DNA of 64,000 bases. Origin: Budorcas taxicolor (Eukaryota; Chordata; Mammalia; Artiodactyla; Bovidae). Made by a program: the position numbers and the translations under genes. The notes under the pieces were generated by a model. It did not search any database and had not been told where the DNA came from. It saw only the letters and a list, made by a program, of their open reading frames with translations. Shown here one piece after another: positions 23,790 to 34,027 of this stretch. Numbering within the stretch: position 1 is the stretch's first letter; each line of letters opens with the position of its first letter. The stretch is taken from NCBI RefSeq assembly GCF_023091745.1, contig NC_068925.1, forward strand, positions 73,721,085-73,785,084, read 5' to 3'.

Positions 23790-23962
23790 AAAAATGCTTT
23801 GCTGAAACTCTTCGCAGAGTCGGGACTTTCTGAGCACCAGCTTTCTGGGACTCCTCGTCGGCCCCTTGCAATAAACACTGCACTTTTCTTTACCACAACC
23901 CAGCATAGGTAGACTGGCTTTACAGCACATGTGTGAGAGGACCCAAGCTTGGCTCTGTAACA

Positions 23963-24226
23963 TAGAGAGGAAGGCACTTCATAGAGCTGACTGATGCTGC
24001 TGCCCGGTCTACAAGGACTCTGGCCTTCAGGGGTGCACACAGAGATCTCTGAACCTCAAGAGATCTCCAGTTCTCTAGCTCAGCAGTCCTCAACCAGCTC
24101 CTTCATGCCGTCAGTGGGCCACATCTCCTGTTATGAAAATTAAGTCCTCCGCCCATTGGCTGTTACTGAAAATGACATAGGCTTCAAAGGGGGAAAGAAG
24201 GATCTTACTTCAAGAAACAGCAATGA
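23963..24226. other. intronic DNA, no feature recognised
   Basis: Nothing recognised between the LTR and the next CHR SINE. Confidence 0.5.
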
Positions 24227-24486
24227 GGGATTTTCCTGGTGGTCCAGGGGTTAGGGATCTGCCTGTCAATGCAGGGGAGGCGGGTTCAACCCCTGATCAA
24301 AGATCCCACATGCCATGGGGGCAACTAAACCCATACAACCACAGCTAGGGACCCTGAGAGCTGCAAGTGCAGAGCCCCCCGTGGGCTGAAATTAGAGAGA
24401 AACCTACCCTACAAGGAAGATTTCGCGCACCACGGCTGAGAGCCAGTGTAGTCAAAAATCAAGAAATAAACACTCTTAAAAAGAAA
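24227..24486 (+). mobile_element. CHR-type SINE
   Basis: Begins GGGATTTTCCTGGTGGTCCA and carries a B-box-like GGTTCAACCCC and the body AAGATCCCACATGCCATGGG. It ends near GTAGTCAAAAATCAAGAAAT with an A-rich tail. It is more diverged than the copy at 23225. Confidence 0.8.
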
Positions 24487-24669
24487 CAGAGGAGGTATTA
24501 TAAATAGTCTTCAACACTTTTAGGGTCACATATTTCAAGGAAAGTTAAATTTTACTACACTTAACAGGATCACTGAGAACAAGCAGCATCATGTGTATAT
24601 TACCACCACAAACCTGGTTTTTCTGAACAGAAACCCATTCAAGAGAATAACGAATTGAACTTCTTCCTC

Positions 24670-24830
24670 TCTTCAACAAGCATGTGTCTAGTCCCCGCCT
24701 TGGGCCAATGACTGGCAGGTGCTGGGGAGCGTGTCCACTTGTGAGAGTTTACAGCTTAGGGAGGCAACTGACACGTAGAAAATCACAGTAAACCCAAGAT
24801 GCTAGGGGAGTTTTAAGAACTAAGGGGCCT
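24670..24830 (-). mobile_element. L2 3' end, antisense
   Basis: CTCTTCAACAAGCATGTGTC, then GGCAGGTGCTGGGGAGCGTG and GAGTTTACAGCTTAGGGAGG follow the reversed L2 3' region. Confidence 0.6.
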
Positions 24831-25417
24831 CTGTCCCTGGGAGCCTGCTGACAATAACAGTCCTCATGTGACCCTCCCCTGTGACTGGTAATGGAGAGAA
24901 GCCCTCAGTCAGGTGATCTCAACAAGTCAGAAGAGACCGGAGGCTGCAGGGCTGAAAAGCAGCATGAGCATTTCAAAGCACACACAGCAGAGAACAAACC
25001 AGGAGGCTTCTTGCAAAATAGCCACTTTCCAGTTAATTGACAGCACTCCCTTTGCCCCCTAAGAAGCAACTCCATCTTGAAACCCCCACAGTTTTAGTTG
25101 AAGCCAGTGGCCATATGTTTTTACTTAGTGCTGTGCTTCCACTGGTCTCTGAACTGTTTACCTAGAGACTTCCTAGCCTGCTTACAGTCTATTAGTGCTT
25201 CAAAGATTGTTCTTTGTCAGTCACTTAACGCTATTTTTTTTTTTAAAATCAGTCAAGAAAGCTAAAACAGATTTGCTTTTCATAGCAGGCTACATTATAA
25301 GTCATAGCTACAATTATTCCATAAGAGTCCTTTAAATCAGGCACATTGTTATGTATGTAATAAGCCTTCTTCACAAAGCAAAAGTTTAGGTATAAACTTC
25401 TATCTTTAGCTACAAGT
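24831..25417. other. intronic DNA, no feature recognised
   Basis: A T-run at 25232-25243; otherwise nothing recognised. Confidence 0.5.
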
Positions 25418-25425
25418 AAACCCCT

Positions 25426-25903
25426 TTGCCAACAAAGGTCCATCTAGTCAAAACTATGGTTTTTCCAATAGTCATGTATGGATGTGAGAGTTGGACTGTG
25501 AAGAAAGCTGAGCACTGAAGAATTGATGCTTCTTAATGGTGGTATTGGAGAAGACTCTTGAGAGTCCCTTGGACTGCAAGGAGATCCAACCAATCCATCC
25601 TAAAGGAAATCAGTCCTGGGTGTTCATTGGAAGGACTGATGCTGAAACTGAAACTCTAATACTTTGGCCACCTGATGTGAAGAACTAACTCATTTGAAAA
25701 GACCCTAATGCTGGGAAAGACTGAAGGTGGGAGGAGAAGGGGATGACAGAGGATGAGATGGTTGGATGGCATCACCAACTCAATGGACATGAGTTTGAGT
25801 AAACTCCAGGAGTTAGTGATGGACAGGGAGGCCTGGTGTGCTGCAGTCCATGGGGTCACAGAGTCAGACACGACTGAGCGACTGAACTGACTGAACTGAG
25901 CTG
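25426..25903 (+). mobile_element. BovB LINE 3' fragment with TSD
   Basis: Sense BovB from GCCAACAAAGGTCCATCTAG to the tail GAACTGACTGAACTGAGCTG. A 10-bp direct duplication AAACCCCTTT flanks it at 25418-25427 and 25904-25913, so both ends of this 5'-truncated insertion are fixed. The first duplicate overlaps the element start by a couple of bases, consistent with microhomology. The frame is broken early (a stop after AEH). Confidence 0.93.
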
Positions 25904-25913
25904 AAACCCCTTT

Positions 25914-26497
25914 ATCTACATGTAAAATTTCCTACAACCTCATAATTCAAACCACACTCACAGGCCAATAACTAAACAGAAAAAAAAAAAAAAGCAGAAA
26001 ATATAACTACTATCACAAACCCAGCTATCATATTCTACAAGATACATGAAACAAGTCACACAGCTGGCATAAAATATGGCCACAGATTTGAAGTGAGAAC
26101 CATAAACAGCCCAGGTGCTGGCAGATGACCAGATAGGGTAAATGACACAGCACTACAGGAATCTGACAGCGGGGCTAGAAAAGGATACAAGACTCACGCA
26201 CAGGCTCATTTCGGTTAAAGATGAATAGTCCATTTAGACTGTATTTGTATTGTTTCATTGTTAAGAAAAACAATCACTGGTTCATGCTCAAAGTCACTAG
26301 TAGCTAACCATGGGTATAAAATAGTATCAAAAGCAGAGCTTCTTAAATGGGCTTCTGCCAGCTAACATATGCCTCTGTTCAATGGCACACAGTATGAGAC
26401 ACCGCAGAGCAGTGTTTCTTAAAAATTTTTTCATGTGATCCACATTAAGAAATAAATTTTATATCTCAAGCCAGTATTCATAAATATACAGAGAGGT
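25914..26497. other. intronic DNA, no feature recognised
   Basis: An A-run at 25980-25993; no gene or repeat family recognised. Confidence 0.5.
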
Positions 26498-26960
26498 TGT
26501 GGTAGCCCTCTCCAACATGGGCCTCAGTGGTCTCTACCTCCTGGCTGTCACAGCCTTGTGTAGTCCCCACTGTGCCAGGACTGGTCTGTGTGACTAGGAG
26601 AATAGGAGAGAATCATGGTGGAAGTAATGAGAGTACATTATAAACTGTAGCTTCTGTCTGGGGGATGTTCTCTTATTCGCTCACTCAGATTATGCGCTCT
26701 GGTGGAAGCCAGCTATGAGTGGCCCGAAGAAAAGACCCACCTGACCAGGAACGGAGCCTCCAGCCAATGCGTGCAAGAGCGAGCTTGGAAATAGTCCCTC
26801 CAAACTAGTCAAGTCTCTGACCGAAGACCTGGAGGACAGCTTGCCTTCAGCCTGCGTCAAACCATCAACTCGGCAGTCGCCGACTCTCAGAAATAATAAA
26901 TGCTTGTTACTTTAAACTGCTAACTTTTGGGACAATCTGGAATAGATAACGACTATGGAT
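26498..26960 (+). mobile_element. MLT1-type MaLR LTR
   Basis: Reads in order through an MLT1/MaLR LTR: TGTGGTAG start, GCTCTGGTGGAAGCCAGCTA, CCAGGAACGGAGCCTCCAGC, GAGCGAGCTTGGAAATAGTC, GAAATAATAAATGCTTGTTA and TAACTTTTGGGACAATCTGG. The family predates the placental radiation. No internal sequence remains. Confidence 0.82.
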
Positions 26961-27466
26961 ATGTAACAGAAACAGAGTTTCAAGAAATCTGACTTACCTT
27001 TACTTTGAGCAATTCATAGTGATGTTCTCTATTCTATTTTTCAAAACACTGTCTTCAACCTACTAAAATGATTATAACCTGCCCAAAGGCCATAACCTGA
27101 GTGCTTCATGACACATTAACAATATACCAAATATGCGAATCTCATAAATACACATATACTCATAAATACACATATACATGCATGTATGTGTGTATATGGA
27201 TACATACAAAATAGATAAGAGAGGAAGCATGTGCTAGAAAACATATTGATATCCATTACTTCAACAGATTCTCACAATAAGTCTGATAGTAAGCCCAGAA
27301 TTAAAATCCCCACTTTCCAGATGAATTACAAATGTTGCTAAAAAAAAATGTTATTTAAATTGCCTAAAGTCTAAGTACTAAGAACAGCAGAACTGAGCAC
27401 AATACCCAGGCATTCTGATTCTTGGTTATTTCGCCAGATGTAATCCATTACATACACTTTCTAATC
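26961..27466. other. intronic DNA; AT/CA-rich patch
   Basis: A degenerate CATA/TATG simple repeat lies at about 27148-27210. Nothing else recognised. Confidence 0.5.
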
Positions 27467-27479
27467 TATTTGTACTTAT

Positions 27480-27805
27480 GAAAGAAAGTGAAAGTGAAAG
27501 TCACTCAGTCATGTCTGGCTCGTTACGACCCCATTGACTATACAGTCCATGGAATTCTCCAGGCCAGAATACTAGAGTGGGTAGCCTTTCCCTTCTTCAG
27601 GGGATCTTCCCAACCCAGGGATCGAACCCAGGTCTCCTGCATTGCAGGCAGACTCTTTACCAGCTGAGCCACCAGGGAAGCCCAAGAATACTGGAGTGAA
27701 TAGCCTGTCCCTTCCCTAGCGGATCTTCCCAACCCAGGAATCGAACCAGGATCTCCTGAATTGCAGTGGGATTCTTTACCAACTGAGCTATCAGGGAAGT
27801 ATATA
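27480..27805 (-). mobile_element. BOV-A2-like dimeric SINE, antisense
   Basis: Two SINE heads in tandem on the minus strand: one ends at the reversed head ACCAGCTGAGCCACCAGGGA and the second at ACCAACTGAGCTATCAGGGA. They are joined by CCCAAGAATACTGGAGTG. The 13-bp duplication TATTTGTACTTAT at 27467-27479 and 27806-27818 bounds the insertion. Confidence 0.9.
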
Positions 27806-27818
27806 TATTTGTACTTAT

Positions 27819-28003
27819 AGGGACTGGGGGCAGGAGGAGAAGGGGACGACAGAGGATGAGATGGCTGGATGGAATCACTGACTTGATGGATGTGAGTCTG
27901 AGTGAACTCCCGGAGTTGGTGATGGACAGGGAGGCCTGGCGTGCTGCAATTCATGGGGTCGCAAAGAGTCGGACATGACTGAGCAACTGAACTGAACTGA
28001 AAC
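27819..28003 (+). mobile_element. BovB LINE 3' tail
   Basis: Sense BovB from GGGACTGGGGGCAGGAGGAG to CTGAACTGAACTGAA. It follows directly after the right target duplication of the neighbouring dimeric SINE, so the SINE landed just upstream of or at the BovB 5' boundary. Confidence 0.9.
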
Positions 28004-28189
28004 ATATGTTTATATGAAGCATTTATTACATACTCATCTTAACTGTTACATATGATGCATGCTAATATTAAATTTGTAATCTATTATATAATTATCTTCC
28101 CTGACCTTCATTTAGTCACTCCTCATAACCCATTGGCTGCTACTTCTCAGGTGGCTTTGCCAACTCCAACCTGACAGACGAGAGAGCTC

Positions 28190-28835
28190 GAGCTCACCAG
28201 TCCTTGGTCCTTGTCTCTCCGCTATATATTCATTCTCTTGGCAATCTCACAATCCTATATCCAATTTTTTCCCCTATATCCAAATTTTAAATGCTACCTA
28301 TATGCTAGAAACTCCCAAATTGGTATTTCCAACCAAAGCCTCTTTCCTACATCGCAGGCCTATATATCTCCTTCCTTTTTTAACGTCTCTACTTGGATGT
28401 CTAAAGGAAGTTTGAAACTTGACATATCCAAAACTAAACTCTTGATCCTCCCCTTGCATCTTCTCCTCCCTTAGACTTCCCCATCTCGACTAATTGTAAC
28501 TCTATCCTTCTAGATGCCACTGCCACAATCCCTGCAGTCATCCTTGACCCTCTAACCTCCACATCCAATCCATCAGGAAATCCCGTTAGCTCTACTTTCT
28601 AAATTATATTCAGAATTTGAAAAGTTTTCACCTCTATTTCATTAATAGCCTTCTAATGGGCTCCCTTTGCTCTCCTAAAGGCCATTATCAATAGTACAGT
28701 CGGAATGATCTCTTAAAAACGTAGGACACTTCTCTCCTCTACTTAAACCCAACAATGGCTTCCCATCTTACTCAGAAGAGCAGCCAAGGTCTTCACTATG
28801 GCCCATAAGCCCTGCATGAACTGGATACAGGCAAG
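28190..28835 (+). mobile_element. L2 LINE, 650-bp 3' segment
   Basis: One of the longer L2 fossils here: CTACTTGGATGTCTAAAGG, AACTTGACATATCCAAAACT, GTCATCCTTGACCCTC, ACATCCAATCCATCAGGAAA, AACAATGGCTTCCCATCTTA and GTCTTCACTATGGCCCATAA appear in the L2 order. The open frame at 28211-28474 lies within it and is remnant. Confidence 0.82.
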
Positions 28836-29189
28836 GTAGTATCAGAGAAGCACCTTAAGATTTGGGGAGTTTACTTAACAGTGAGCTCAATAATCATCAA
28901 AGTTGTGAAGCAAAAACTAATAACAATGCTAGCATTTGTCCACTTTAATAGAAGAACAAAAGAACAGATAATGCATCTTTGTGCTCACTAGACCACACCA
29001 GGAACGTCACCCTCAATTTCAAATGCTTATTTTAAAGAAAGATTGATAACAGAGGAGCATATTTAGAGGGTACCAGCCAGGATGAGAGGATGGAAGACAC
29101 AGCAAACCAGGTAAGTTTACTACAGATTAGTAACGGCTTAGAAAACATGATGGAGTGATTCCATCTGCAGGTGAATTTTAACTATAACT
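28836..29189. other. intronic DNA, no feature recognised
   Basis: Unique-looking left flank of the twin-primed BovB. Confidence 0.5.
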
Positions 29190-29198
29190 AAATAGGCT

Positions 29199-31037
29199 GC
29201 TTCCTGACCTGCATATAGGTTTCTCAAGAGGCAGGTCAGGTGGTCTGGTATGCCCATCTCTTTCAGAATTTTCCACAGTTTATTGTGATCCACACAGTCA
29301 AAGGCTTTGGTGTAGTCAATAAAGCAGAAATAGATGTTTTTCTGGAATTCTCTGGCTTTTTCGATGATCCAGCAGATGTTGGCTATTTGATCTCTGGTTC
29401 CTCTGCCTTTTCTAAAACCAGCTTGAACATCTGGAAGTTCATGGTTCACGTATTGCTGAAGCCTGGCTTGGAGAATTTTGAGCATTACTTTTCTAGCGTG
29501 TGAGATGAGCGCAACTGGGCAATAATTTGAGCATTCTTTGGCATTGCCCTTCTTTGAGACTGGAATGAAAACTGATCTTTTCCAGTCCTGTGGCCACTGC
29601 TGAGTTTTCCAAATGTGCTGGCATATTGAGTGCAGCACTTTCACAGCATCATCTTTCAGGATTTGAAAGAGCTCAACTGGAATTCCATCATCTCCACTGG
29701 CTTTGTTCGTACTGATGCTTTCTAAGGCCCACTTGACTTCACATTCCAGGATGTCTGGCTCTAGGTGAGTGATCACACCATCGTGATTATCTGGGTTGTG
29801 AAGATCTTTTTTGCACAGTTCTTCTGTGTATTCTTGCCAACTCGTCTTAATATCTTCTGCTTCTGTTAGGTCCATACCACTTCTGTCCTTTATTGAGCCC
29901 ATCTTTGCATGAAATGTTCCCTTGGTATCTCAAATTTTCTTGAAGAGATCTCGTCTTTCCCACTCTGTTGTTTTCCTCTATTTCTTTACAATGATCGCTG
30001 AGGAAGGCTTTCTTATCTCTCCTTGCTATTCTTCGGAACTCTGCATTCAGATGCTTATATCTTTCCTTTTCTCCTGTCCTTTTCACTTATCTTCTTTCCA
30101 CAGCTATTTGTAAGGCCTTCCCAGACAGCCATTTTGCTTTTTTGCATTTCTTTCCGTGGGAATGGTCTTGATCCCTGTTTCCTGTCACGAGCCTCCGTCC
30201 ATAGTTCATCAGGGACTCTGTCTGTCAGATCTAGTCCCTTAAATCTATTTCTCACTTCCACTGTATAATCATAAGGGATTTGATTTAGGTTATATCTGAA
30301 TGGTCTACTGGTTTTCCCTAGGTTCTTCAATTTCAGTCTGAATTTGGCAATAAGGAGTTCATGATCTGAGCCACAATCAGCTCCCGGTCTTGTTTTTGCT
30401 GACTGTATAGAGCTTCTCCATATTTGGCTGCAAAGAATATAATCAATCTGATTTCAGTGTTGACCCTCTGGTGATGTCCATGTGTTGAGTCTTCTCTTGT
30501 GTTGTTGGAAGAAGGTGTTTGCTACGACCAGTGAATTCTCTTGGCAAAACTCTATTAGCCTTTGCCCTGCTTCATTACGTATTCCAAGGCCTGTTACTCC
30601 AGGTGTTTCTTGACTTCCTACTTTTGCATTCCAGTCCCCTATAATGAAAAGGACATCTTTTTTGGGTGTTAGTTCTAAAAGGTCTTCTAGGTCTTCATAG
30701 AATGGTTCAACTTCAGCTTCTTCAGCATTATTGGTTGGGGCATAGGCTTGGATTACTGTAGTATTGAATGGTTTGCCTTGGAAACAAACAGATATCATTC
30801 TGTCATTTTTGAGATTGCATATAAGTACTGCATTTCAGACACTTTTGTTGACCATGATGGCTACTCCATTTCTTCTAAGGGATTCCTGCCCACAGTAGTA
30901 GATATAATGGTCATCTGACTTAAATTCACCCATTCCAGTCCAATTTAGTTCACTGATTCCTAGCATGTCAACATTCACTGTTGCCATCTCCTGTTAGACT
31001 CCTTCCAATTTGCCTTGATTCATGGACCTAACATTCA
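29199..31037 (-). mobile_element. BovB 5' segment, inverted (EN + RT N-part)
   Basis: Antisense BovB carrying the upstream half of the element. On the minus strand, from 31037 leftward: an APE-type endonuclease segment (open frame 30798-30454, with IIGDWNAKVG and IQAYAPTNNAEE), the linker, then reverse transcriptase up to CLLRNLYAGQEA (frame 29902-29138, with IDYTKAFDCVDHNKLW). The frame is interrupted, for example by a stop after NKSV near 30830 and breaks near 30330 and 29940. It stops at GGTCAGGAAGCA, exactly where the adjacent sense segment starts, so the two are halves of one insertion whose 5' part was inverted. Confidence 0.93.
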
Positions 31038-32009
31038 GGAAGCAATAGTTAGAACTGGACATGGAACAACAGACTGATTCCAAATAGGAAAAGGAGTACG
31101 TCAAGGCTGTATATTGTCACCCTGCTTATTTAACTTCTATGCAGAGTACATCATGAGAAACACTGGACTGGAAGAAGCACAAGCTGGAATCAAGATTGCC
31201 AGGAGAAAGATCAATAACGTCAGATATGCAGATGACACCACCCTTATGGCAGAAAGTGAAGAGGAGCTAAAAAGCCTCTTGATGAAAGTGAAAGAGGAGA
31301 GTGGAAAAGTTGGCTTAAAGCTCAACATTCAGAAAATGAAGATCATGGCATCTGGTCCCATCACTTCATGGGAAATAGATGGAGAAACAGTGGAAACAGT
31401 GTCAGACTTTATTTTTCTGGGCTCCAAAATCACTGCAGATGGTGAGTGCAGCCATGAAATTAAAAGACGCTTACTCCTTGGAAGAAAAGTTATGACCAAC
31501 CTAGATAGCATATTCAAAAGCAGAGACATTACTTTGCCAACAAAGGTCTGTCTAGTCAAAGCTATGGTTTTTCCAGTGGTCATGTATGGATGTGAGAGTT
31601 GGACTGTGAAGAAAGCTGAGCACTGAAGAATTGATGTTTTTGAAGTGTGGTGTTGGAGAAGACTCTTGAGAGTCCCTTGGACTCCAAGGAGATCCAACCA
31701 GTCCATTCTAAAGGAGATCAGTCCTGGGTGTTCATTGGAAGGACTCATGCTAAAGCTGAAACTCCAAAACTTTGGCCACCTCATGGGAAGAGTTGACTCA
31801 TTGGAAAAGACTCTGATGGTGGGAGGGATTGGGGGCAGGAGGAGAAGGGGACGACAGAGGATGAGATGGCTGGGTGGCATTACTGACTCAATGGACATGA
31901 GTTTAAGTAAACCCTGGGAGTTGGTAATGGACAGGGGGGCCTGGCGTGCTGCGATTCATGGGGTCGCAAAGACTCGGACACGACTGAGCGACTGAACTGA
32001 ACTGAACTG
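31038..32009 (+). mobile_element. BovB 3' segment of twin-primed copy
   Basis: Sense continuation of the same element, beginning AAGCAATAGTTAGAACTGGA. It has RT motif YADD at 31225-31236 in an open frame 31114-31626 (stop after KKAEH), the C-terminal region at 31645-31995, and the tail CTGAACTGAACTGAACTGAA. The flanks AAATAGGCTGC (29190-29200) and AAAGGGGCTGC (32010-32020) are a likely 11-bp target duplication with two differences spanning both halves. Overall about 2.8 kb, so it is only modestly 5'-truncated relative to a ~3.2-kb family length. Confidence 0.93.
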
Positions 32010-32020
32010 AAAGGGGCTGC

Positions 32021-32534
32021 CCTGGGAACTTTCCTATCATATCACCAGATCAGATTCCACTGGTAACCTCCACCCAACCATCCAGCCAGCCATCCTTTAC
32101 GAGCACAGTGTTCAAACAGTGAGTATGCAGATGTGAGCAAGACAAATTCCTCTTTCACAAAGATAAGAGCAGTAAGACCTCACTGTGAACAGGCCCTCAC
32201 TGTATTGTGATAAATGGTGTGTTTAAAGGAAAACCTGGAGCAGTGGAGTCAAGAAGATGCAAGCAGTATCCAGGTGGGCTGATCAGAGTAAAGCAGCCGA
32301 GCTTTGGAGGTTGAAGAGTTAGCCAGAGGATGTAGTAGGTGAACACAGAGGATGGAGATAAATGTGTACGAGAGTGTGTGTGTGGCAACATTCCAGAAAA
32401 ACAAAGCAACTTACAGAATCAAGAGACCAAAGGAAATATGTCCCAGTAGGTGAATGGAGGTGGGGAAGGAATCTGCTTCCTTGGTACAAACGAGGGGCAC
32501 AGGCAAACTGAGAATAGAATATAAACAGACATCA
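32021..32534. other. intronic DNA, no feature recognised
   Basis: A short run of alternating GT at 32373-32384; no confident repeat or gene. Confidence 0.5.
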
Positions 32535-32990
32535 TGATAGAGTTTATTGTGTGTTTGGCATGTGTTAAAACTAATTTAGTCTTCACTATAGCCCTGAAAC
32601 TCCAGTACTTTGGCCACCTCATGCGAAGAGTTGACTCATTGGAAAAGACTCTGATGCTGGGAGGGATTGGGGGCAGGAGGAGAAGGGGACGACAGAGGAT
32701 GAGATGGCTGGATGGCATCAATGACTCGATGGACGTGAGTCTGAGTGAACCCTGAGAGTTGGTGATGGACAGGGAGGCCTGGCGTGCTGCAATTCATGGG
32801 GTCGCAAAGACTCGGACACGACTGAGCGACTGAACTGAACTGATAGCCCCGAAGGATTCTATTATTACTATTTTCTCCATTTTACAGTGGAGGCAGCAGA
32901 AGCCCCAGGAGACAAACAGCTGGCCTGAGGGGTCTCAGCTGGGAAGCAACAGAGGCAAATCCTAGGCCAGGAGGCTCCAGAGCCCACAGC
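32535..32990 (-). mobile_element. MIR SINE, antisense, split by BovB
   Basis: Left part GTGTTTGGCATGTGTTAAAA and AGTCTTCACTATAGCCC, right part AGGATTCTATTATTACTATT, TTCTCCATTTTACAGTGGAG. Together they make one reversed MIR interrupted at 32588-32853 by a BovB tail. Confidence 0.75.
32593..32842 (+). mobile_element. young BovB 3' tail with TSD
   Basis: About 250 bp of BovB 3' end that looks close to the family consensus, ending CTGAACTGAACTGA. Target duplication ATAGCCCTGAA (32588-32598) and ATAGCCCCGAA (32843-32853), one difference. The first copy overlaps the element start. Confidence 0.93.
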
Positions 32991-34027
32991 AGTAACCTCT
33001 CCTTTACTCCGCCTCTCAAGAAGCCTGCACATCAGAGGAGTCTGCGGTTGATCCTAAGGGCCTGCGGCAGCCATTAAACATGGTTAAGCAAAGGAATGAG
33101 AGACCAGTGATTCCCTTTCTACGAGGATCCCACCCTGGCCTCCGTGAGGGGACAGAGGCGGTGGGGAGGCCAGTTCTGAGGGCCGGTGGTGGTCCTGCTG
33201 AGAACGGCCTGAGGGGCCTGGGCCAGGCTTGGCAGCGCATAAAGAAAACACCCTCTTCCATCGCTTCCCACTGCCAACCAAGGGTTTCATTTAACCTCAT
33301 AAAAAACTGGTGTCTTTGGGCAGGTTACATGAGATGGTTACATAGTGAAGAAACCTAAACACACGTTGGCTCTTCTCAACTTTTTCTTTAGGCAGTTTCT
33401 GGGTTTTGCCTGCTCCTTGCAATGTGCTTTTGTTTTTGTCTCTGGTGTGAAAAAATTTAAGTATTCTTCTAAATTGAAAGTAAAAAAAAAATCTCTCCTG
33501 TGGAATGTTTTTCTTAGGAGATCAACGTCTTCACCATCTTTCCCTATTTCTGAGCTTGAACTTGACAAAAATTAAAACATGACGCCCAGGTTAAATGCCA
33601 CAGACCGCAAGTTCGATTTCCAGAGAATGCCACCGTCAGGTCTGTGGGCCCTGTTTCATCCCTTTTGTGAGAACATGAGTTCTGACTAATAATCTCATTA
33701 CAGACATTTGCCCGAGGACACAGAGGCATGTCAAACCTGGGAACTTTTATGAGGCATCTGATTCAGCCAGAATACCACCTCTTGGGTGAACATGAACGTT
33801 CTCAGATTTGGTATTTGAGTCTCATTTTTCATGACCAGAGGGGATATCTTCTAGAGAATTCTCCCGGGAGCTGAGACTAAGTAAGGGTGTCTCAAGGCCA
33901 AATGAAGGTGGCTCAAGAAAATCAGTAAAGACATGTCCTCGTCACTTAAATCTGTGGTCCTTACTTCTGGCAGAGTGTCGGCAGGTGACTGACGTTTCTC
34001 TGAGATGCTCAGGGATACACTTTCCTC
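32991..34027. other. intronic DNA, no feature recognised
   Basis: GC-richer at 33060-33240, with overlapping open frames on both strands and no recognisable domain. An A-run lies at 33482-33490. Confidence 0.45.

Larger units (their letters stand above)
23003..23962 (+). mobile_element. solo LTR (ERV1-like), split by SINEs
   Basis: After removing the inserted SINEs about 380 bp of LTR remain. It has a CCAAT box (AACCAATCAG near 23143), AATAAA at 23870-23875 and a U5 ending in TTGGCTCTGTAACA at 23962. The 5' end is tentative. The insertion point of the CHR SINE is certain, because AAAAATGCTTTGCT flanks it at 23211-23224 and 23790-23803. No viral genes remain. The class I assignment rests on overall resemblance only. 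Confidence 0.65.
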
